A DNA stretch of 64,000 nt from Aphanomyces cochlioides (GCA_019828595.1 JAHQRK010000015.1:62001-126000); one strand, 5' to 3'. Shown: positions 9,104 through 19,468, numbered from the stretch's first letter. Notes: a model not told the origin generated them from the sequence alone. A program made the numbers and translations.

Positions 9104-12100
9104 GAGTCAATCAATTAAAACTGGGGTCCTATAAACATAAGACATTAAAACTGGGGTCCCACTGTTTAAGGGTACTGCTCAAGAGAATTCATTCTGAAGT
9201 CTTGAACAACTTCAGTCGAGCCACTTCATGGCGACTCCAATTTGAGGGCTACGATTGGGATATTAGCCTATCTTTCAAATATTTGTCTGTAGCCGATTTG
9301 TATCGATAGAATGGGCATTTACTCTCACTCTTATAATGATGCCTTTGAAAACATTCTAAATGTTGTGGCCTGCGCATTGTACAGTAGTCATACGTTATAT
9401 GGTTATGAAGCAGGAATGTCAGCGGAGCGTTGTTGCTCATGAAGAATGACCTGACTTCAACACGCTATTGATCTCAAAGGAGACATAAATTTATATGCAT
9501 ATACGATACGATATGCACGTCAGTGAAACTTAATCACGACAAATCACACTCAGCTGCTCCAACAATAATGATAGCCGCACAAGCTGTAGATTCCTTGTAT
9601 GATTTTCGAAAGATGAGCAATAAATTCAAATGAGAATGGATAGCAACGTTTACCAAGTGAATGTACTTTAGTAATTGTTACTCCAGTTAATGCTGAGTCA
9701 GTTGTGAGCGGGGAGAGGAGGCAGGGGCAAGAGAGCAGTTTGTCATGTGTGCATGATCTCACTACAATCTAGTTAGAGAAAATTTGTGTCGACGGTATCT
9801 ACACGGACGAGTTTTAGAAACGAATGTGACGGGGTGCCCTACGATCTATGTGCACTGACATGGCAGTTATGTTGTGTGTCGAATTCTCATTGAAACGATG
9901 AGCTTAAAGCGGGCTTTGTCATTTAAACTTTATGTGATTTAGACAATTGATATAGCGCTGAAGGATATTAGCCCATGGTGATGAGTGTAAACAATTAAGG
10001 CACCCAGTCTCATTCGATTCTAAACCTTGTCGAAGAGTAGATTCTTTCAACATTGGCCATCTTTGAGTAGATTGGATTTCGCGAGACATACGAGAATGTA
10101 AATCAGCAATGATATCACAACATAATTACAAGAGCTTACAAACTCTGAAGTCTTAGTATATTCTACGTTCCTGCATTACCATTCAATCTTTCGTGAAATG
10201 TCTGTGAGGTTGTGAAATCATAAGAGTCAGTGATATGCATCACCCTTCAAGAGAGTTCTCTTGTGACACAGGGATTTTTTGTTGGTGTAAATGATTTTCC
10301 ATGGTCGCTCGTATACGACTTTGTTGCTCGTCATTTGAAAATAACGAAGGAATCTTCAACTTTTAAGGCAATAATGTCTGTTAGAGAAAATGAGAGCGAC
10401 TTGTTATTCCTTCAGTGGCACTGATCTGTGTAAAGTTCTATTCATCGTTAACGCATGTACATCTCCTTTAAGAGTCCATACCATTTTGAAGTCTGGTCAG
10501 CCTTCGTGCGCAAGAACGCTTTGCCGACATTCCTTATTCATGACCACCTAACGTTTGACATACAATGCACAGACCACAACGCTTAAAATGTAGTCAGGTC
10601 ATGATGATTTTTCTGAGCGCAAAGATCGAGCCAACTTCTCGAAATTGAAGAAAGTAATCCATTCAATGTGTTGCTACACATAAAATAATGTCAAAACCAT
10701 TCAAGCCATGTCTCTAACCATTCGCGACGATTTGTTCCGTCATTGCCTGACTTCTCGCTGTCATTCCCTCGACATCACCGACGAGTATCAATTGCAGAAG
10801 GCACCCGAGAAAAGCTATTTGACCTTATATGAATGGCTTCATAAAAGTAAATAATTTCAAGTTAGATTGTCGTCAAACTTAATTCTTACAGACAAGCAAA
10901 TCACAGTAAAAATGCACAATGGATTGTATCGTCATCAAAGCCTGTGTGCCATCTGCAATACTGAATGATTTGGCTTGCCCATGTCGGCAAATTTATGTTT
11001 ATGATGTGCATTAAGAGTTGTTTTCATACCTGTGTCAAACATATTCCACTGTCTCGTTGGCTACACCACACAATCTTTTTCCTTTGCGAATTCCACAGGG
11101 GCAAATCATTGTGTGTTGACCCAGGGGTTGTGAAGTTGCAAGTCGGATGGAGCCATTGAGATTTTGGACGACAGATACACTGAGCAGCTCCGACGACGCA
11201 TGTTGAACGAGTTCTTCAGCATGAGCCATTGGAGCTGCACTGTATATCCATCGTCTATTTGCTTGTTCTTGTTGGCGGCATTGTGAATTGGACCCGACAC
11301 TTCGTTGAGCGTTGAACAAACCACGATGCGGATGAAAGTCTTCTGGTCGCAACATGGTTTGAGATCTTCGTAAGGCATGAAGTTTATGTACGCAAGGTAA
11401 GCCAGTTGTACGAGTGTAGACCCCGGTGCAAGGACGCATCGAAACCATTGACAACTGCGCGCGACATTGCAATAGGGCATAAGTGTGAATGACTGACCGC
11501 ACGGCATCAAACATTGGTTTCATCAAGCCAATTCGTTGCTTCATTTTGGAGTCTGACAGCGCTTCTCTGTATTCTTGAATCGAGATTCCCCACCAGCCCT
11601 CAAGTTTTTTGTATATGGCCAGCATATCGATTTCGGAAGAATTCAGCCATCGTTTGAAACTTCGGATATCCTTCGACACGAGATGTTGCTTGTAAACCAA
11701 AATGGACAACTTGGTTTGTCCATAATCGAACGATGCGTTGCTTCCAATGGTGTAGCCATGTTTGGTCAATATAATCAGCCTCTTCTAAGGCACAACAATA
11801 AGAGTGCGAGTAAATGACCATTCTATCGATGGGAAATGCTTTTTACTCCAAGAGTTCGACAGACAAATAGTCGAAGTATAGACTGAAAACCTGATCGTCG
11901 CCTTCAACTATAAGAAGGCTACACTACAAGAATCGTCATGTTAAAGTCGCCGATGAAGTTGTTGTTCATTATGCTAAAACAAGCTGTGAAGTTATTCCAG
12001 TCTTCGTTAACCGTGCAGGCAGTGGAATGAATTCTCTTGAGCAGTACCCTTAAACAGTGGGACCCCAGTTTTAATGTCTTATGTTTATAGGACCCCAAAA

Positions 12101-12118
12101 GTTTTAATTGATTGACTC
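9104..12118. mobile_element. MULE transposon, 3.0 kb, 10-bp target duplication
   Basis: The terminal inverted repeats are 91 bp (9104-9194) and 94 bp (12025-12118), near-identical apart from a 3-bp indel and a few substitutions. They begin GAGTCAATCAATTAAAAC and contain TTAAAACTGGGGTCC twice. The perfect 10-bp direct repeat GCACTTGTAT flanks the element (9094-9103 and 12119-12128). Long terminal repeats and 8-11 bp duplications define Mutator-like elements, and decayed MULE transposase with SWIM finger is found inside. The middle (9195-11030) has no recognisable gene. Near-identity of the ends suggests recent movement despite the dead transposase, so it was probably mobilised in trans. Confidence 0.9.
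11035..11821 (-). pseudogene. decayed MULE transposase, C-terminal part with SWIM finger
   Basis: One frame (from 11821) reads the typical MULE block FGLQATSRVEGY. After a frame change the next reads FKRWLNSSEIDMLAIYKKLE and then CTGVYTRTTGLPCVHKL, a SWIM zinc-finger core (Cys...PC-x-H). These two blocks are adjacent in intact oomycete MULE transposases, so at least one frameshift separates them. The catalytic DDE region upstream is not recognisable. The protein cannot be functional. Confidence 0.7.
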
Positions 12119-12127
12119 GCACTTGTA

Positions 12128-12931
12128 TAGATGCGCTCGATTGAAATTTTTATAAAAAGCAAATATAAAGCGCAACACGAGCGCTTATCAAGCACTCGGT
12201 GCGCTCGATTGATTTTCTCTTCCCATTGGATGAAACAGGAAATTCTCAACTTCCAGAATAATCTATAAGATAATACCTTTGTATTATCAATACAGTGCAA
12301 AATATAAACTTACGAAGTTGTTCTGTATTCTTATCTTGAAAACATGATATATCGTGCCTCCATTCAAGTTGCAACCCAATACTGAAAAAAAACTTATAGC
12401 GAATTTTAATCACGAATTCTGCTTGCTCTATCACCTTCCAGTCGCAAAAATCCTCAAGCAATAGGCTTCAATAATGAGGTTCTGGTGCACGAGGTCCCGC
12501 ATGGATCGAAGCCAATGATGTTCTGGTAGCCAGTAGGTTGTGTTGCTCTGACCAAATTTGACCACGACATTCCATCAGTTAGACCATGCTATCCCTTAGA
12601 CATTCTGCTAAATAGACCTCGCATGATCCCCATCCTTCAAATAATAGCATAAGTCAGAGTGGTCTCAAGTTGTGTTGGTTGAAGAAAGGACAGGAAGTGT
12701 ATTATATGCATTGAGCTTAGAAATACATAGATTGTATTTCTATGCATTCATATAAAACTCTCAGTTCACAGGTTCACAAATGCAGTCGTTTCCAGGATTT
12801 TATTTCATACCAATTCCAATATGCCAAGTGCACAAAATTGAAAAAAAATCAAACATGTCGAAAATATCAAGCGCGCTTTAAAGCGCATGAAAACGTGCTC
12901 GCTTTAATCGCATAAAAAGCACACGCATCTA
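12128..12931. mobile_element. MITE-like element, about 800 bp, TA duplication, hit by the MULE
   Basis: Short inverted ends TAGATGCG (12128-12135) and CGCATCTA (12924-12931) are flanked by TA. Subterminal sequence on both sides is rich in AAAGCG and GAGC words, including a GCGC-rich stretch that resembles itself in inverted orientation. The element separates blocks 1 and 2 of the split host gene. The MULE target duplication overlaps its left edge, so the MULE inserted at its border. Only 8 bp of the ends match perfectly, so the assignment is moderate. Confidence 0.5.
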
Positions 12932-13606
12932 TAAGCATTTGGCATCCCAAGCGATTCAGAATCTCCAACTGCAGGCAAATTCGTGTTGCGAACAGAATAT
13001 TTTAGCTCGAGTGCAAACGTGGCTAACAGATTTTGTAATTCGTCAGATTTCTCAGGCGATAAATTGTTCTTGCAAAATGTCTGAATTGTCTCTAGTGTAG
13101 ATGTAGCCCTGGTAAAGCTGACAGCTGATTCAACAATTCCGACGATACTGGACACACCATTGCAATGACAAAGATTTGTCACAAAATTTGAAGCCAGTTC
13201 CCCCAATGGTCGAAATCCACGTGAACCACTTGCATTTATACTTCTACCTAGGGGCAAAAGCATGAGCAGACTCTGGTAGTCACCAATCATACAACAAAAG
13301 TAATTTAATCCACGGACGTGTTACATATACGTTGATTTGGAGTTTGGTTTGAGAACTCGGCTTCCCGTGTGAGATCGCAGAACCTGTGACTGCGTCAACT
13401 TCAACTGGACTAGCAGGGATTCAGTGTTCTGCTTGGCTAAAGCCTGAACCTCTGGCTCTAAGTAATATTTTGCAGTTCGAGTCATGCAGTCGATCTTTCC
13501 AGAGGCACTCGCAGCTCTGGTGTTTGACAAAGATACCAAGGACGTGACTCTTCATTGATCCTTTGCCAAGGTTTATCCGAAATCGAACACTATTATCCGG
13601 ATGGTT

Positions 13607-13642
13607 GACTTGAGGTTGAGTTGGGTTGAGTTGGGTTGAGTT
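13607..13642. repeat. 10-bp microsatellite GTTGAGTTGG
   Basis: About three and a half copies of GTTGAGTTGG. A shorter run of the same word occurs at about 6315-6335. Both lie next to a TTATCCG word, one at each outer edge of the split host gene, so they may be remnants of one larger repeat. Confidence 0.6.
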
Positions 13643-14115
13643 TCCGTTTAAGTACTTTTATTTTTCTTTATCCAAACTTTTGGCCCGGATACATACTCTT
13701 TTCAATATTTTTTCTTTCTGAAAAAAGATTTTTGTATCAATTTATATCTTTAGATTTGTATGGAACGAAAAATTGGCTCACAATTTTGCTGCAGGAAGTG
13801 AAACATATCTCAAATGATTCTTGTCCAGATAAAATGGACGACACGACAAATCCAACCGACAAGAGCTGCCTGCACCCACTGGATGACGACTGAGCATGTG
13901 ATTGGTTGGTTTTTGACAGGTATCTCCAGGCCAAAGCAATCATCGAGCGGAAGGCTCCAGTGAAGGAGGACAACGCAACCTCTCTTGTTGGTGTCTCGTT
14001 GGATCTCACATGGTACTAACATGGTACGCATGTTAGTGTTTGACATTGACACGATGCGAGATGCTTTCTGGACAAAGAGCAGTGCATTAGTATGCAAATG
14101 AAATGAACTGGACCA
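13643..14115. other. Crypton copy 2 3' tail, no intact gene
   Basis: It contains the second copy of the 19-bp motif CGACAAATCCAACCGACAA at 13844-13862 and a minus-strand open stretch without family features. It is probably the 3' tail of the following Crypton. Confidence 0.45.
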
Positions 14116-15561
14116 CTACAAGCAACCATTCCGTTTTCGTTTTCGTACTTCCTTCAAAAGCCCAGAGTACGTTCTGGTGTGCCCTTCATATGCAGCTTCA
14201 AAATCATCGTAGGAAGAATACTTGGTGAACGCTGATGCAAGCGTCAGGCGCTCCGAGAACTTGCGTCTGTCGCGTTGGATTCCTCTTTTGGCAGGTCCTT
14301 TATCGCACAGAAATACCCACCTTTTGGATCTATAGTAAACCATTGGTTCCAAGCGTCGCGGCCAGATTTTGCTGTTGGAATGGCTCGGGGGACAACAAAG
14401 TTGTCCATAGACAGTTGTCGTGAGGACGCGGCTTTCGTTTGCTGATGCAATAAATCGGCTCGCAGAGCGCTCACCACGGCCTCTACAATTGCAGCGACAT
14501 CCATAGGGCCATTTTGGCTCACATGCTGGACTTCTTGGGACGCACCATCTCCCATTTGAAGCAGTTTTCTTGGGTCAATTGAATCACTTAAGCTTTTTGT
14601 GACAAGGTATTCACAACAAGTCTTTGGGTCTTCCCAACGACACCAAGCCATCAACTCGCAGAAGTCAAATCGTCTCTCGGGTGAAACAAAAACTCGATAA
14701 AACGAGCCGCCACGACGCATACTATGCAGAGATAGTCCAAGAGGCAACTCAGGTGTATGTTCCACCACTCAGCCATCAGACGCCGCAAGTACATTTGATC
14801 CATCTGCTTGAACCAGTCCACTTTGGTTGTGACATTGTTTGGCCTTGATATTTGTGGGAAAACAAAGGAGTCGCTCTGTATATTAGAGCATGACAGTCGA
14901 ACTTGTTGATTGTATTCGTAAAAAAAATCGCAACTCGCAAACATGGAAAGGACACCTCGTTGACCAAGCGATAGACTTGACATTCGTCTTCGACACGAGC
15001 TTTCTTGTGCCATCTCAATCGTATTGAGACGTATCGACCAGCGTCCGATTCACCACAGGAGACATCACACCATTTTAAAGCGAGTATCTCGCCTATACGA
15101 AAGCATCCCATGAAGCAAGCACTAAAGAGAAAGCGTAACATGCAACCAACAAAACGACTGTAGTTGGCCAACGCGTTCATGAGCAAAGATAACTCGTGTA
15201 CCGTCAACGGATGTGCCTTTCGTTCCTCGTCAATATTGTTTTGCCTGTTGTATTTCTGCAAGGCGACAACGTAGCGCTTGGATTCTGCAGCTTGAGCTGG
15301 GTTTGGAGTAACATTGCGGTCTTTGAAAAAGGAGGCCAAGGCAGACTTGGCTGCGTCGACTGTCCTGGCCTTTCTCCCAAGTGAGTACAGGTGATGGAAG
15401 AAGTCCGTGCAGATCTCAGCAGTTGCAGACCCCGGGTCCATGCCATCATGAACTTGATTGCAATATTCTTCAAATTGCCTTTGATAAACGGCGTACGAGC
15501 GACGAGTCGACGCTCCGAGGAACGCATCCTCGGTGGTCTTTTTGCTTGGCACATGCTCCAT
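14116..15561 (-). pseudogene. Crypton tyrosine recombinase, copy 2 (three frameshifts)
   Basis: This copy is about 60-65 percent identical to copy 1 by eye. It keeps the catalytic blocks FRIGEILALKW, LHSMRR and CCEYL and the C-terminal GCR1_C-like block (RDRRKFSERLTL...RKRKR). Breaks: a run of eight T (minus strand) near 14925 shifts the frame at the FF-YEYNQQ segment; a -1 shift near 14768 lies at the base homologous to the break in copy 1; and a run of A near 14290 shifts the frame before the DNA-binding block. The sense start is probably the ATG at 15561. It is a dead copy. Confidence 0.8.
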
Positions 15562-15960
15562 TGTTTCAAACGCTAAATGAACACGAAGGAAACATTTCGC
15601 CACCAGCTTCATTATCCGGCAGTTCGCACCAGATTATCCAATGATATCTCGTATATGTTAAATGTTAATGACATGTTCCCTCCACGACAAATTCATCGTC
15701 CAATAAAAAGGCTGATTTTTTAAATTGACCACTGACAGAGGTTACTTTTGTCGATCGACCAATCAGACGACAGATATTTGTCGGATTTGTGTCGGTTCTG
15801 TGCGCTATGTTTAAATTAATCCTTTCCAGTGTATTCGTTTAGACAGGAATGCCCTCATTTTGGCGTGTCCAGAGCAGAAAACAGACAGTGCAACCACGAG
15901 ATATGGCCCAAAAACCATCGTAAACTCAAATTCAATAGACCGAATAATTGGCTCTTTACG
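15562..15960. other. Crypton 5' flank
   Basis: No gene. At 15773-15793 the sequence ATTTGTCGGATTTGTGTCGG resembles an inverted, imperfect version of the 19-bp motif at 13844, so this may be the other boundary of Crypton copy 2. Confidence 0.4.
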
Positions 15961-15965
15961 TTAAT

Positions 15966-16343
15966 ATGGCTACCGTCGGCGGAGACATCATGGCCGACCG
16001 AAAGCGACGACGGCACGCAGAGAGGGTAGTGAAACGACACCTTTTGCTTTGCAGACTGTCGACGCTGCCACTTCCGCAAAGACTGAAGAAGATTCGACAC
16101 CATCGTTCTCTGCTCAACGGCCTGACAAGTCTTCCTCGATGCCACGACGGACTTCACGGTTCGTGCGAATTCGCGACGGAGGATATACTCATGTTATCCA
16201 AGATGCCATCCAACAGCGGGAGTCGCTTCGTATCTTTCTCACGCTGGCAGAGCCATGCGATGACCGTTTGATCCCGCTCATTGCTGTCCCAAGCATTCGT
16301 TTGACGAGATTGTCGAGCCTCTTAGAATCTCAACGCAGTTGAT
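15966..16343 (+). CDS. uncertain plus-strand exon(s), unknown protein
   Basis: From ATG 15966 a short frame (MATVGGDIMADRKRRRH) runs to a possible but very short intron (GTAGTG...TTGCAG, 29 nt). The next frame then encodes some 97 residues with protein-like composition (RFVRIRDGGYTHVIQDAI, RLIPLIAVPSIRLTRL) before TGA at 16341-16343. A shifted frame stays open further. I cannot name a family. The stretch may be a decayed gene rather than an active one. Confidence 0.25.
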
Positions 16344-16552
16344 GGCGTGCGTCGAACGCACGGTGGCAAAAGGAACGGTGAGCCCAGCTCCGATGGCCAT
16401 GCTAACAACGTGACGACAGACGTTGGAACAGTGCTCGCACCGCCTGTCGTAACATCGTCTTTGGTGCACATGGATAAGTCCCTTGGTCAAGGCCTATGTC
16501 AAGGCATCGAAGAGCTCAGGTTTCCCTTGGTCCCAGTCGTTTCTTGCTTTCA

Positions 16553-16771
16553 TCATTTAATGATCAGGATTGTGTTACAAAAGCGGCATGGGAGATCGTT
16601 TCCGAGCGGCACGATGGACTGCTTTAGCCGTACGACATTCTCAAGTACAAGCCATTTCACAACTTTGAAATGTCCATTTGCCACCACGCGATCGATGGAT
16701 TCCGTCGGCTCGCCTTCAAACCGATGCTCGAACAGCCATAGAAGGCCGTGCTGATATTTGTTTTGTGTCAT
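16553..16771 (-). pseudogene. ankyrin-repeat relic
   Basis: The minus-strand frame contains FEHRFEGEPTESIDRVVANG followed by HFKVVKWL. This is one and a half oomycete-type ankyrin repeats (consensus H-R-x-EG-T...A-x-NGH-x-x-VVKWL). The open frame ends at both sides without further repeats, so it is a fragment. Similar GHFK-V-K cores occur at about 19750, 25335, 25545 and 26550. Confidence 0.5.
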
Positions 16772-16808
16772 TTCGACATTGCCTAGCTCTGCCGCAACTT
16801 CTTTCAGC

Positions 16809-17270
16809 TTGTAACTTTGCAGCTCTCACTGTTCAACTGCAGACTATCCCCCTGCATCGACAGACGAAGCGTTCTTCGACAAAGCGTCGGCGATGCTATA
16901 TGTCCACCACGTATGGAAGGACATCGTTCTGACAGGTTTTTGTAAAATGATCAGCAGTGCCAACTACCGCGATTGAACTTCGACCGAATTGTGATCCCGC
17001 TGGATTTCGCATTGCTTTCAAGTCAATGCCCACATCTAGTCGTTGAATCCTGAATCAATGACTTTGGAATGGAGCTCCATCGTCTTCATGACGTAGGCCG
17101 AGCTATTGAGCAACTTTGTCCCTGTGAACCGAGCTGGTTAGAATGGACACGAGGAGAAAGCCTAGCTACAGCTCAAATAGCATTCGTCCATGCGCCAGCA
17201 CTGAGGGAAACACAGGCAGCGCGTTGCATGAAGCTCAAGACGGTGTTTCTCGCTCTGGTCCTTGTCACTC
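16809..17270. repeat. segmental duplication, copy A left part
   Basis: This stretch matches 19846-20149 with interruptions. Shared blocks include AACTGCAGACTAT, the 28-bp run around CTGACAGGTTTTTGTAAAATGATCAG and AAGCTCAAGACGG. On the minus strand both copies encode TADHFTKTCQ in the same frame, a remnant of a neighbouring minus-strand gene duplicated with the SPRTN locus; both copies are broken. Confidence 0.65.
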
Positions 17271-17329
17271 TTTGACTGACCGTCCAATTGGACAATAACC
17301 ATCCAATAACAAGACGCAACGTAACGACG

Positions 17330-18498
17330 ATGAACCTCCTCGCGGAAGAGTACGAGTATTTAGGTACGCGACGGCACAGCTTGCATGTTCTCATCGCTCT
17401 TGTAGACCCCACGCCTGATATATGGTCGCTCTTCTTGGTATGGTTGCTCGTTTTCTGCGTGGCTTGATAATTTATGGAGTAGGAATACGATCAATTGTTC
17501 TTCGATGGAACTCTTGGCGGATGTGAAGTCAAGTGGAGCCGAAAGATGACGCTCTGCGCTGGCTTATGCACATTCCAGCCTGCTTCTGGCTATTGTTCCA
17601 TCCGCTTGAGGTACTGAAATTGACACCAAGGAGAGATATGACCTCTGATACTACGTAGTGAGCCATTATTACGCCTTCGGCCGCGACGAGACTTGGTCAA
17701 TACGTTGCTCGCAAGTCTTCCATGTCGATCGCAGTTAATTGGATCTTTGTAGCATGAAATGATCCACGCTTTTCTCTTCCTCCATGCCACGGGAATGCGA
17801 GATCATGACGGCATGACCAAGAAAGTGATCCAAGTTGATGTCATATTCGGTAGATCACGGCCCTCAATTCCAATTCCACATGAATCGCATCAATGCCATG
17901 GGTATGCTTTCCTCTCTAGCCGCTATCCTTGCAGTGTTTCTGACTGAAATAATGGCTAGCATCGACGCAAATCACAGTCTATCATACCTTTCATGATGAA
18001 GTCGACGCGTACCGAGTGCACTGGTGGCAATGCAACGTACTTGAAAAAAATTCATTGGAAGCGTTCAAGTTATCTACTTTCTAGGGGCCATGCAGGAGTC
18101 GAAAGCCATACTTTGGGCTTGTCAAACGAGCAATGAATCGAGCTCCAAGTCCACGAGGTTGATCCAACTAACCGAATCTCATTATAATCGACGGCATTTT
18201 AGATCCATGGTGGGCGCAGCATGCGCGCGATTGCGGCGGTGAGTATACAAAAATCAAAGAGCCACCACCGAAAGCAAAAAAACAACTCAAGGTGAAGAAA
18301 TTCAAGCGAGAGTCCAACCAGCCAGCGATTCATTCATTTTTTACACCGCCAGCGCGTCCAGTCGACCATCAAGAGGTGAAGAAGCCAAAGATCGCGCCAT
18401 TGCCTCGGCCACCACCTCCTCCAGCACCAAAAGTGGAAGTCATGGCACCGCCGCCACCACCGCGAATCGAGATTGATTTGACCATCGACTCGGATTAA
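17330..18498 (+). CDS. SPRTN: SPRTN-type (Spartan) DNA-protein crosslink metalloprotease
   Basis: Nine exons (17330-17363, 17406-17437, 17483-17610, 17659-17710, 17753-17810, 17854-17901, 17960-18036, 18085-18157, 18203-18498) give exactly 265 residues. The SprT domain shows TPDIWSLFLEYDQLFFDG, VKWSRKMTLCAGLC, the zinc protease box HEMIH with third ligand in DHGPQF, VYHTFHDEVD and HWWQCN...DPWWAQH-x-RDCGG. The last exon carries a PIP box (QPAIHSFF, PCNA binding), a proline-rich linker and an acidic IDLTIDSD end that looks like a SUMO-interacting motif. SPRTN cleaves proteins crosslinked to DNA during replication. Human SPRTN is 489 residues; this one is compact and shows no UBZ finger. Introns 4 and 5 appear to use GC donors (GCAAGT and GCATGA). 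Confidence 0.88.
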
Positions 18499-18906
18499 CC
18501 GCTTTGACCGCATGGGACTCTCTCCCCTATTATGAAGGTCGTGGTTGTGTTTCAACGTCGGATGTGGATTTCAAGCTTGCGAGTTTCTTCTCTTGGTCCA
18601 CCCACGGCGCTAAGGTCCCGCTGGTTTGACCACGGCATATGCGACTCAAAAGAGGCAGCCGACACTTCTAAGTCTGTCGCAGCTTGCCCGTGACGACCAC
18701 CGTTCTTGCCGAGTCTTGATCCCTTTTGTTGCTTCGACTCTGCGTCTGACTTGTGGATGCACAATTGTGAGCACCCAACTGGTTGCGACAAAGCCTGACC
18801 ACTATTCCATCAAATCCCTTTCGCAAGGCGTGGCTGTTGCGCTTTGCACTTTCAACAATTGCTCAACTTTGTCACCACCACGAGGATATGGTAGCGCATC
18901 TCCGCC
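18499..18906. other. SPRTN 3' flank with duplicated end of a coiled-coil gene
   Basis: On the minus strand 18571-18620 corresponds to the last codons of the coiled-coil gene at 20582-22784. Here the frame ends with a TGA at 18573-18571, which is CGA in the other copy. The rest shows no gene. Confidence 0.5.
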
Positions 18907-19179
18907 ATGGACGTCGCCGACGGATTTGAATTCGAACAAGCACAATGCTCATCGACCGTCTGAGCAACGACACGCGTCCATGACCGCGTCTCCACGACGA
19001 AGAACAACAACGATAAACAACACACGTCAAGTTTGCCATGTGCTGGAAGCAGATATGTATTCAAACGCAGTGATGCAGCGCAACTGCTCAACATTACAGT
19101 GTATCTGGTGCTGCTCAAGTGGGTACTCCCGGGCGTTCGTGACATCTTCGATGAGCTAGATCCTTTGCATGTTACGTAG
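18907..19179 (+). pseudogene. possible broken ORF with one in-frame TGA
   Basis: From ATG 18907 (MDVADGFEFEQAQ) the frame meets a TGA at codon 19. It then continues open for 71 codons with a protein-like C-terminus (RYVFKRSDAAQLL, LVLLKWVLPGVRDIFDELD) to TAG at 19177-19179. The family is unknown. It may be a pseudogene or two exons of an unresolved gene. Confidence 0.25.
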
Positions 19180-19262
19180 CATTACCAGGTTGGACCCCAT
19201 CTCGGTTTCCCACGGTTTGATCGACTCGCCATTGTTCAATTTGCCTTGAAGAAGCTCCAGCG

Positions 19263-19468
19263 ATGCGTCTCTTGACCACCCTCGCGCTTGCTACGTGTGC
19301 CGTGGTCGCTTTCGGCCGCGAGCCCCACAAGACGAGCGACAATTGAGTGATCGCAACAAGAACATTGGAAACTACATCTATGGCAGAGAACCCAAGCCAA
19401 ACGACTGGACAACCAAGAAGGAGAAGGCCACCCACCCACCCACGGAGCAAAGCCTGAAGACTGGATAA
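19263..19468 (+). pseudogene. small secreted-protein ORF, frameshifted
   Basis: ATG 19263 opens with a clean signal peptide (MRLLTTLALATCAVVAFG) followed by REPHKTSDN and a stop at 19344-19346. The -1 frame continues with a related motif (YGREPKPNDW), ending at TAA 19466-19468. A third frame adds KPEDWINWEE. The repeated GREP/KPxDW motifs in different frames indicate a secreted repeat protein with two frameshifts, or unrecognised introns. No known effector motif such as RxLR is present. Confidence 0.35.

Larger units (their letters stand above)
6550..13550 (-). pseudogene. host gene split by a Harbinger, a MULE and a MITE
   Basis: Three minus-strand blocks read as one protein once transposons are removed. 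Block 1 is 13539-12932, with a 50-60 nt intron that joins ...KPNSKST to LLMLLPLG. Block 2 is 9093-8996 (TKRKRGGDFEF, nuclear-localisation-like). Block 3 is 6731-6550 (IDRLKLRRLKDPREK... to TGA at 6552-6550). Joining blocks 2 and 3 through one copy of the TAA duplication is exactly in frame (FEF-IDRLK). The join of blocks 1 and 2 is off by one base, so a small indel accompanied that insertion. The 5' end is missing. Family not recognised. The gene is certainly dead in this allele. Confidence 0.6.

Noticed and set aside
17228..17275. 15-codon hydrophobic ORF (MKLKTVFLALVLVTL) before SPRTN
   Set aside because: It looks like a signal peptide but stops at once; its counterpart in copy B has no ATG, so it is probably chance.
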